Of a stretch of 64,000 bases of DNA, positions 55,583 to 64,000 are shown in pieces. The DNA is from Glandiceps talaboti (taxonomy: Eukaryota > Hemichordata > Enteropneusta > Spengelidae), in assembly GCF_964340395.1 (NCBI RefSeq), contig NC_135553.1, positions 28,875,449 through 28,939,448 of the forward strand, written 5' to 3'. Made by a program: the position numbers and the translations under genes. The notes under the pieces are model-generated. The model did no database searches and had not been told where the DNA came from. It worked only from the letters and a program-made list of their open reading frames with translations. The number at the start of each line of letters is the position of its first letter. Position 1 is the stretch's first letter.

Positions 55583-56140
55583 TCTCACCAAATTTCAGTC
55601 TTGTTGACCAATTACTTTTTGAGATATAAGTTTTTGACCAAAATCCCCATTTTTACACCTAATTTGTATATCACTGATGAGCCAGAGATCATCAAATGCT
55701 TAATACCATTTCTCCATCTATACACTCCAAATGCAATTTCAGCCCAATCTGCTCAGTAGCTTTGAAATTAAAGATTTTTGACAAAAAAGACACATTTTTA
55801 GCCCTAATTTGCATATTAATGATAGAATCATCATGTCTTGGACAATCTACACACCCCTAAAACTGTTCACATCAAATTTCAGACCAATCTGCCCAGTAGT
55901 TCTTGAGTTTAAGTTTTTTTTTACCAAAAATGGCATTTATTGACCCAAATCACACACCTGTGATGCAATCATTTTGTTTTGAACAATTTCCGAACTAGAC
56001 ATGAAAAGTAATGTCCCATGAAATACCAAGGCAATTGTCTGATGGTTTTTGTGTTCAACTCATCCACACACACACACACACAGACGGACAGACATTGCTC
56101 AATGGCTATATCACTACTGAACTTTATCAGTTGTGCTAAA
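55583..56140 (+). repeat. Tandem-core family 3, 3' portion
   Basis: ATCTCACCAAATTTCAGTC, repeated TTTTTGACCAAAA-type words, CCTAATTTGTATATCACTGA, a CACACACACAGACGGACAGACA tract and ACTGAACTTTATCAGTTGTG followed by CTAAAT. The hairpin ACTGA...TCAGT is clear here. Confidence 0.75.
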
Positions 56141-56790
56141 TATGACCCGAGTAGCAAGATGTGGAACAGTATTTGACAAATAACATATTTATTAGCATTT
56201 TCATGAACTTGCACAGATGCACAGATGAGTTTTCATCATATTTATACAGTACCTTTGACTAAGAATTAATTATTGAATGTCCAAAAACAGTTTCATTTCA
56301 AAATATAACCATTTTCGAATTCCCTGTTAAACTGCGTCAAGCCAAGTATCACCCACCCCTCTGATGACTGCAATGTAGCTCAGATCTCCCTGATGACTGC
56401 AAAGCAGCTAAGATCACTTTGTGTTCATAGACTTTTTTAATGTTATAACTTAAGTTTATCTTGATACATGTTGCTCCATCACGATAGAGGTGAGGTGGAG
56501 ATGCTGATTGCGATGTGTTGACTTTCACTAAGGAACATTGACTCATCATCTTTTTTTCTGTGTTGATGCATTTCCTCTTTGGCTTGACTGAAAAATGTTG
56601 ATTTTCTTGACTTCCAATTGTAGACCCTAGAATATCCATACGATATCTTCAATGCATAGAAAAGGGAAACAAAATAAAAAATAAATGAAGATCATTTTTT
56701 AAGAATGTAGACATTTCCTTATTACACATGTTAAAAATATTGAGTATACATGTAAGCTTCACTTGAGCCTCTTAGAATTATAACAACCTA
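56141..56790. other. No gene seen
   Basis: A 96-codon minus frame (56349-56639) includes a short direct repeat (GATGACTGCAA twice near 56365 and 56392) and no known motif. Confidence 0.35.
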
Positions 56791-58622
56791 CAGTGTTCGA
56801 TCTAGGCCATGCCCTTGCGCAATTTGCGCTAAAAAATCCGATTGGCCACTATTTCTAAAGTCTGTGCGCCTTTTCGGGCGCAACAATTTGGAGTCTGCAT
56901 ACGCCGTATGTATACAACATTGACAGGTCACAAGCTTTTCGAAACTGGTCGTAATATACCTCATACCGAAAATTAATTACCCATCCCTCTTTGTAACTTC
57001 ACATGTATCATTCTATACAAATGCATATAAACGATGTAACTGCAAAGGTAGTCGGGTAATCGGGGCTGAGGTTAGTCTACATCTCAGGTCAGCGTATGCA
57101 AATCACATGCTTTTCATATTCAAAATGGACGCTCACAGTCAGTAAGTACTAGCGTTGAGGGCCGCAATGGCGAAACGCCAGCGGTTGCTCTCTGACTTTT
57201 TACATGTACCGAAGCCAGCTGAAGGGGAAACAGTTTCAGCCGATGCAGCCCCGACAGTCGAGGCATCAGCATGCCAGGACGAAACGGGAAGGAAGACAGA
57301 CGTTGGGTCAACGTCGACTCGTCATCCCCAGGTAGGTTGGCAATGGCATTGTTTACCCGACATTGTCCCACTTTCATCTCGCGAATCAATTCACAGTAAA
57401 AAAAAGAGTTAGTCCATCCAGAGTACGAGAAATTTTGTACTTAGATGGACTACGAGAAATTTTGATAATCTGGTGAAAATCAGAAGTTAATGTTTGCATT
57501 TTGAAAACTTTTCCAAAACAAATGTTACGGCAAATATCCGATTCCCTGTGAGACAGATATATTTCCTTTTAAATGTTTTGCCACATGTAACGTAGAGTTA
57601 ATGCCAAGAGATAAATTCACAGAGTAGTAAATCGATAAAGAGGCATTCTTGGTAGAATTAAACAAGGTAGTGTTTTTATTTTCGGTTTAGTTTCAGTTGT
57701 AATAGAATATTTGCAATCTGCTTCCAATTATTTATAGTGGCAGTGTAATTATGAATATTTTTTTAGTCCTGTCATGAATTTGATGTGACTTAATTTTGCA
57801 CTACCTTTATCAGGTGGAGAATTAAACTGTTGATAAATACTTTTGAAAGTTATGCTGGATTTTGGTTAGTTGTCTGTACCAGGTTGTCATTAGTCTTTAA
57901 TAATCTGTCACTGTGGGCATCATGTGAGTGATTTAGTGCCATTTCTTTTCCGTTTTTGGACATGACATACCATTGACCAAAAATATATCTTTTATTTGTT
58001 TCACAGTCATTTACACATAATAAAAAGTTTGAACGAATGTTTTCTTCTTCAGGAGAAATGGTTGGCTATATGGCATTGGCTGTATTTCGAGGAAAATGGA
58101 ATATTTTGCCGGATCTGCAAGGAAGCAAACCAAAAAAATCCATTTACCATTGTGAAGGATGTAAAAATTTTAAGACTTCAACCATGAGTAGCCATGCTGG
58201 AAATAAAGATCACCATCAAGCAATTCTAAAACTGCAACTAAAAAAAAACTTTCAACGTGCCTCAGTCAATGTAGATGCACAAGTTACACAAGCTGTCAAA
58301 GTTGAAATAAAAATGTTAAAAATATTCACCTGACTTTTCTCCTTCTTCCCCATAATGATATACTTCCATCTTTTTATCAGTGTCACCTGGTCAAACAAGT
58401 CTGAAGAAATTTGCTTTTGGCGTGTCCCTGCTTTAAATATTTATTTTCAATGTAAAACTTTCATGTGGAACATTTAATTAGTGATATTCATCATCTTGAG
58501 AGTCCTGATTTTTCCCTTTCATGGTGGACAATGATGGCCCTCTTTTTTCTCAAATGGCCCCCTTTTTGCACAGGTAGGGGCCCACAATGGCCCTCCTTTT
58601 TGGTATCCTAGATCGAACACTG
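56791..58622 (+). mobile_element. hAT-type DNA transposon, internally deleted
   Basis: The ends are CAGTGTTCGATCTAGG and its exact complement (16 bp TIR). Flanks CAACCTAC and GAACCTAC (7 of 8) look like the 8 bp target duplication of hAT elements if the tip base is assigned to the flank. At 1.8 kb it is too short for a full transposase but keeps the first two exons of a zinc-finger gene. Confidence 0.8.
57167..58333 (+). pseudogene. Two-exon zinc-finger protein fragment (hAT transposase / ZNF862-like N-terminus)
   Basis: Exon 1 (57167-57331) starts MAKRQRLLSDFL and is low-complexity. It ends at a good donor (CCCAG then GTAGGT). After a 721 base intron, exon 2 starts at 58053 behind TTTTCTTCTTCAG, in the same phase, with EKWLAIWHWLYFEENG, IFCRICKEAN and, after a frameshift near 58140-58160, GCKNFKTSTMSSHAGNKDHH. 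This C-x2-C ... H-x-n-H pattern is the TTF-type/BED-like finger found at the N-terminus of hAT transposases and of derived genes such as ZNF862 and KIAA1586. The frame stops at 58333, before any catalytic domain. Its place inside hAT TIRs supports a transposase origin. Confidence 0.7.
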
Positions 58623-58735
58623 AACCTACATAATGGTCAATAAAGTTGTTATTTTGTAATCAACTGGCCTTCTGAAAAAGAAAATACAACATGAAATGTT
58701 GTACAACCTTACTGGTGTTTTGTTAGGACATATTT

Positions 58736-59640
58736 GTATTTATTTATTTATTTATTTATTTTTTTATTTATTTATTCAGGTAAACCAACAGGCATAAAGC
58801 CCATTTACAGGCACCTTTAGAAACAAATAAGGAAAAACAAGCACTAAAAAGATAAAACAAGGGGTAGCAATAACAGAAGGAAGTGACATGACATAAAAGG
58901 CAAACACAGAAATAAAAACAACAAAACAGGAAAAATTATTAAAAACACGCAGCCTGAAGCACACGCCGAAAGGCGGAAACAGGACTAAATAAATCTATGT
59001 TTGGATTTGCTTTAAAAACGTCGTTACAAGTGGTTAAACATCTTAAAATTGGGGAATATTTTCTCAGATTTACTCTGGAGGCACTGATGCGAAAGATATG
59101 GTTATTACGTAGCTGTCTGCTCTGTACATTAAAACAAACCTTGTACAAAATGGATGGACAATTATAGCATGAATTGACCAGTTTGTAAACAAAAATAGCA
59201 TCTAAAAACTTTTGCCTCCTCACCAGTGGGGGAAGCTTAAACCTAGCACATAGTGAATCGTAATCTGTTGAAGTATATTGCACATTTGATTTAAAACATA
59301 AAAATTTAATAAATTTCTGCTGTACACGTTCGATTTTATCAATTTGAGTTACTTGCCATGGTGACCAAATTACACTGCAGTACTCAAGATGGCTTCTAAC
59401 ATGGGTCACATATAAAGATCTTAATGTAGAAATGTTGGAAAAATTGGCACATGTACGTTTTATAAAACCCATCATTCTAAAAGCTTTCCTGACAATACTA
59501 TCCGTATACAAGCTATCCTTATTTGTTGAAAAATGAACATTGGTTTTATCATGCACAGTTGGACCACTTTGTGTTAGTTGATTTTGACAATGTGTGCACT
59601 TGAAGATATATGATGCATACAATGTGCTCCACATCAAGCA
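58736..59640 (-). mobile_element. 5'-truncated LINE with TAAA tail
   Basis: On the minus strand the insert starts in the RT thumb and ends in a (TAAA)n tail at 58736-58776. Confidence 0.82.
58939..59637 (-). pseudogene. LINE RT thumb and C-terminal domain
   Basis: The 232-codon frame contains VRKAFRMMGFIKRTC, VRSHLEYCSVIWSPW, QIDKIERVQQKFIKFL, RFKLPPLVRRQKFLDA and FVYKLVNSC, the standard order for the C-terminal third of jockey/CR1-like LINE polyproteins. The RT catalytic core and endonuclease are missing. The frame itself is open, which suggests a fairly recent insertion. The first codons may be target sequence. Confidence 0.82.
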
Positions 59641-61150
59641 TGCCAGTAATTTATCTAGTATGCAGATAAAAAGTATAGGTTATTAGAAACATGCATAATA
59701 AGTTTAAATACATGTTTCACATAATGAATGATTGCCATGATTGTCCACTCGTTGTATTCATTTAGCCATTCAGTGGCAGTTACCTTCAATCCATGACAAA
59801 GTTTAATTTTGTTTGCCCCTATTTATTCTTCATTTTTTTCTTCTTCAATTTTTACACGTGGTTTTCATTAGTCACAATGAAAAGAAATGGGAACTTATGT
59901 GGAAAATCTTGCATCAAAAATATCACAGTATAATTCATTTTCAGTGTAGAACGTTGCGCACTAAAGTGATAGTATTATCTACCTGATTAGAATAAACATG
60001 ATATTTCTATATATAAACACATCAGGAACACTAAGTTTTTACACCTGTGTAATATCCTTGGCCTGGGACAGAAGTGATACAAAAAACTAGTTCAGTAAAC
60101 TTAAATTTTTGCTTAAAGGGACCCAAACTGTATGTGAAACACAACAATTGAAAGACATGGTTATATGTAGCCCTTCAAAGTCAAAATTATTTCACAGCAA
60201 AGATTATCATAACTTTGAAGGTGCCACCATTTCAATGTAACAATCAATCAATAATGTATGTCTATGAGTTTTTGTAGCCTCTGGAATAGTTCAACTCAAG
60301 TTCAAAGTACAACTAAAAAAAATACTTACACCAGCTGTGGACCTGCTAATTAATTTCTTGGAGATGCCCACTGGAGTATCGCTATAAGCTTACACCTCCA
60401 TAGTTGTCTGCATGGCTTGGTGTACTTGGCAATGGCGAGGCAACTCTAAACTCAAGATACGGATGAAACCTAACCGTTATTTGTAAGAAAACACAGAGTC
60501 CAAAAACTGTACTACATGTACTATCACTGTCTGAATTATTCTGAAGAAGTACTGGTAAATACACAAACACCCTCTAAAAACTGGTAACCCCACCACTGTC
60601 TATGGTAAAAGTAAAACAAAGAATATGTAGGCATATTTTTGGCAGAATCAGAATTGGCTACCAACTTTCTCCATTTGTGCGGAAACTAGTAGAATCTAGA
60701 TTCACACATGCAATAACACAGTTAATAGTTTGTAAATTATATACATCTACAAATTGTAGCTTACTTACTCACTGATTTCTCCAACATCATGAACATCTCG
60801 ATGACTCTTGAGGTCTTTCCAGACATCCGTCTCTACGAATGTTTCTTTTCCCGGAAAACACAGCATGGGGATCAGTTGTTTCGGATGATTCAGAGGACGA
60901 TTGGTGTATTAGAATGCCTCCTATTAGCTAACCACCATTACTATGACGTACGGCCAGTGTGACGTTGCATTTTTAACGAACAGGCTAATACATGCGTAGT
61001 TCATATCATACTAGGGATTTCCTCGGAATTGTTGGTATGTATAAAAAAATACGTCATTTAATCATTTGAGTTCAGCAAATAACAAGCAATGATTTAGCAT
61101 GTTTCAGTAAGTAGAATAAAATAAAGAAGACCTCTTAGGTGACAAAAACT
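59641..61150. other. No gene recognised
   Basis: Right part of the Kolobok-like element. A minus-strand stretch near 60810-60890 reads MLCFPGKETFVETDVWKD and ends at a GTGAGT donor-like site; no family is recognised. Confidence 0.3.
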
Positions 61151-61227
61151 AACCGCAAAAAGCTTCCAAACTTGGCCTGTGTCCCTTTAATATTGCTTCG
61201 TCCATACATCCCTAAATGCATTCCCAT

Positions 61228-61337
61228 TAATGGATGCTGGTAAATTTTGCAATAATAGTTTTGGTAGACAACTCATTGATTTATGCATACAAAATAATTT
61301 ATTAATTTTGAATGGTAGATCTGTTAGTGATTTAAAG
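61228..61337 (+). pseudogene. LINE endonuclease fragment
   Basis: NNSFGRQLIDLCIQNNLLIL followed by NGRSVSDLK is a conserved stretch of the APE-type endonuclease of non-LTR elements (N-S-GR-L-L-C...L-I-NGR...D). Only about 35 codons remain between the family 3 tail and the start of the large right arm. Confidence 0.6.
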
Positions 61338-64000
61338 GCCAAGGTCCAAACAGGCTATGTGCCCACGCTACGGCATGTGCAACGGAATACGTTTGTTTAT
61401 CTGGGAGGAGCATTTGGTAAATCCGATCCAGGTAGTTTATCAACATATTAGTGGCTGTTCACACATATTGGTTACATGTAGTTCTTGCCTAATCCGAAGA
61501 GTCCCTTGTTATATTTTTTTTTCAAGTCTCGTGGCAGTGTTTCTGCTACGTTTTTTTCCGGTGCGTACGTACGGCCAGACACCCAGTCTGGGTGAAACAC
61601 GTATTTCTATAAACTTATACATACAAATTATAACCAGAAAATTATATTTTGAGGGACCTGTTCTAACACGATCCAAACACTATTACACAGTGACAATTTG
61701 TATCATTGAAATTGTAAACTGAAATTCTTGGGTATGAACAAACTTACTTACTTGTATCATTTGTACAAGGTACTAGATTACAGTTGCAAACATACACACT
61801 GGCGTCGGCATTTGGTCGATCGTTATCACACCAAAATCGTGAGATAGATGAGAATTTTTTTTACAGATTACATGTAGGTCGTGTTTTGACAACATAATCG
61901 TGAAAACTTCAAAATTAACTTCACAAGTACAAGTATCGCACGGGTCAGAGCGGACTAAGCTTTGCACTTCCATACTTACTGTACACTAGGTAGATAGCTA
62001 GCTACGTGCGATCTCGAGTTTGGTAGAAATGTCACTGATGTTCCCGTTATTTTCCTTCCGTGTTCTAATTCTTTGAAAGTATCTGTTCTGGCTGTTTTAT
62101 GATTGATTAAACTTGTATTTCCAAACCCAATGTCCCGTCTCAGAAAACAGTCAATAAAATCACAAACATGTGCTTCTCCGAGTTATCCCGATGTAAACGA
62201 GTACCACCCCAGCTATTTCAAAACAAACGCATAAATGCATACGTCGTGATGGGGTGAGTACGGACTCTTGTTTGGTCTCCGCTCTGTCTCCGTGCGTATG
62301 TTTGACTACGATGTCAGTCGATGTCATTTACATGACGAGGATTATTGCTGGATAGTGCCAAAACATATGGAAACGATTTTTGAGAAATCTGGAAAGAATT
62401 TGATACGATTTCTCAACTTTCAAATTGGAATGAAACAAATATTTATGATGCCTCCATGATTGTACTTGTAGTCTTGTCAGTTCGCGTTACGTTCATCTCC
62501 ACAACATGCATTGAGCTAGAGATCGTAGAGAACAGTCGACAGGTATAGGAACTAGACTAGGCAGTGATGTATGATCTATGTGTACAACATAGACAGTTGT
62601 CCTTGAAATTTGATGATCATTACAGAAATAAAAAAATTGCCAACGTTAGATTTGTTTATGAATTATATCACTCGTTTATCAGTAAGCTTATCAAATGTCG
62701 CACTAAATGTTTCAAACATGTCTTGCTTTGGGGTCATCAGAAAATTTAACTGAAAGTATGGGAATTCTTGATCGAAATACATTCAGTCATAAAATCCTCA
62801 GGTTTCTGACAATTTCCAATACTTGTTACAAGAAAGGCTGCATTCCAAGAATATTTGGTTAGCTACATGTACTCCATCTGATGCCATATACGTGACAAGC
62901 ACGATCATTGTCCAGTTTGCACCACACGGTGTGCCTCGCCTCCTGTACACGTACTGTACATCTGTCTTGTCTGTCAGTGCTGCATTTTGCTTCCTCTCTT
63001 CATTTTTCTCAGATGTTTTAAGAATTTGAAAATAGTCAGTGTCCGATCGACAAAATTTCTTTCCGCTGAAGTTTAGAAAACATTTAATTATACTCTACGT
63101 AAACGTCGTGTTGTTGCATCATACATCATGAGACGTCACATTGACCTCACACTTCGCTTCGCGCTTCCTTCAACGTCCGGTCCCTATGAAACTAGTTCGA
63201 AGGCTTTCGCTAGCGATAGCGTGGCCAGTCTTGTTTTACCGCGTAATCCCTAAATGTTTTCCAAATAATTATGAATTTATTTATTTATTTTTTTACACTT
63301 TGGGTATTTTACTTGCTATTAGTACTTTTGGGAACCTCGTATTTAATTTTCCGACCTTAGAATTTTTTTCAATGGTCGTCAGGTTTTAGTACTTTCCTTA
63401 GCCGGTCCCACAACTAAACCGTTGTGGTTATAAGTTATAGCTGGGCATTGTGACCGGTAGGTAATTGGCTATTATATACATCACTGCCTACTAGGTATAG
63501 GTACGTCAACGACACAACTACTTGACAGAAAACACTTGACGCGCGCACAAAAAGTTGTATGAAATTGTGATTTTACTAAGGAGTGTAGCAACCCAGAACG
63601 TACATCGATCAAACTGAGAAACATTTTGGTTTCATTTTATGTCATTCTATTTCAGTAACAATGTATCATTTTCACGTACCATTCGCACATGTGAGCTTGA
63701 TTTTAGGCAAAATTATCGGGCTAACAGAGTGCACACAGACTCTTTTGTTCGCTTGTATTGTTTGCATTCGGTATTTGGCATTTCGCACGTTGTTTATTTG
63801 CACCATTCAGTGTCTTATCATGCTTTGTGTAACTTGTAAGCCTAATTGACAACTGGCCAACGGTTTTTACAAGACAAATTTGAAACAAATTTTGGGTCAG
63901 TTTGACGGTAAACCTGCTATATTGGCTACCAAACTTAGTCAACGTCAGTTATTTCTACTCATGTTGCATCACTATATATTTACAAACAGTATATATGAAA
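61338..64000 (-). repeat. Right arm of the very large inverted repeat, running off the window
   Basis: This arm is the more compact version of 40975-48493 and provides empty sites for four insertions in the left arm. It begins near CAAGGTCCAAACAGGCTATG, and the match runs to the final base (CAGTATATATGAAA against TTTCATATATACTG at 40975). Confidence 0.88.
62798..63065 (-). CDS. Exon-like open frame conserved in both inverted-repeat arms (right copy)
   Basis: Behind TTTTCTAAACTTCAG the minus strand is open for about 89 codons with GKKFCRSDTDYFQILK, RRRGTPCGANWTMIV and CSLSCNKYWKLSE, and ends in TGA at the same place as the left copy. It has no start codon of its own. Frame, length and acceptor are kept although the arms differ at many positions. 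Confidence 0.45.

Larger units (their letters stand above)
52409..61186. mobile_element. 8.8 kb TTAA-flanked, Kolobok-like element with nested insertions
   Basis: TTAA at 52405-52408 and 61187-61190 flanks 30 bp TIRs (AGGGGCACAGGCCGAGTTTG and AGGGACACAGGCCAAGTTTG, two mismatches overall). The interrupted host is a family 3 repeat whose intact form (ATGTTTAATACAACTTC near 38934) gives the empty site. Kolobok elements use TTAA and begin AGGG. Nested inside are a pearl-like element, a family 3 tail, a hAT element and a LINE fragment; without them about 5 kb remains. I could not recognise a transposase. Confidence 0.8.

Noticed and set aside
1-64000. tRNA, rRNA or snRNA genes
   Set aside because: No cloverleaf boxes, rRNA-like conserved blocks or snRNA motifs were recognised on either strand. 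A covariance-model scan would be needed to exclude decayed tRNA-derived SINEs.

Overview
The window is non-coding, repeat-dense nuclear DNA of an animal. Evidence for this: spliceosomal GT/AG signals, abundant non-LTR and DIRS retrotransposons, TTAA- and TAA-flanked DNA transposons, ACATGTA-rich AT-biased sequence, and pearl-like tandem-core elements of a type best known from bivalves and other marine invertebrates. I expect a marine invertebrate (mollusc, amphioxus, hemichordate or similar) but cannot name the species. I see no bacterial features, no rRNA or tRNA and no CRISPR array. No intact host gene can be defended; almost every recognisable coding stretch is a broken transposon gene.

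Layout. 1-2195: a decayed tyrosine recombinase, then a 1.4 kb element with long terminal inverted repeats (TIRs) built of CGGCCCGT words. 3628-12855: a DIRS retrotransposon on the minus strand (gag, RT/RNase H, tyrosine recombinase, inverted terminal repeats and internal complementary region). It is split by a 5'-truncated LINE (5171-9905), which is itself split by a pearl-like element (5334-6570) and a TTAA-flanked piggyBac-like element (7755-9717) holding another LINE fragment. 13537-21180: two more pearl-like elements, one carrying an 846 bp captured fragment, plus a second piggyBac-like copy and an old copy of a larger repeat. 21492-25851: an apparently exact 2180 bp head-to-tail duplication containing a candidate first exon. 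26163-36115: several tandem-core elements and a 4.0 kb TAA-flanked Harbinger-like element that is the relative of the captured fragment. 36116-40900: further dispersed repeats.

40975-64000: a very large inverted repeat. The right arm (61338 to the window end) is compact. The left arm (40975-48493) is interrupted by at least four insertions whose empty sites can be read in the other arm, including a 2.9 kb TTAA element that itself contains a 729 bp TAA-flanked element. Both arms keep an open reading frame behind a splice acceptor (43021-43288 plus, 62798-63065 minus). The spacer is mostly an 8.8 kb TTAA-flanked, Kolobok-like element (52409-61186) containing a hAT element with a two-exon zinc-finger gene fragment, a pearl-like element and a LINE 3' end.

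The most interesting theme is a set of at least four unrelated-sequence families with one shared architecture: a short 5' motif, tandem cores of about 115-150 bp, a tetranucleotide or CA-type microsatellite, and a 3' hairpin whose last arm is the complement of the 5' motif, ending in CTAA or GTAA. This matches Helentron-associated (pearl/HINE) elements. One copy has a readable empty site showing insertion between A residues without a clear target duplication, and another seems to have captured part of a different transposon through microhomology.
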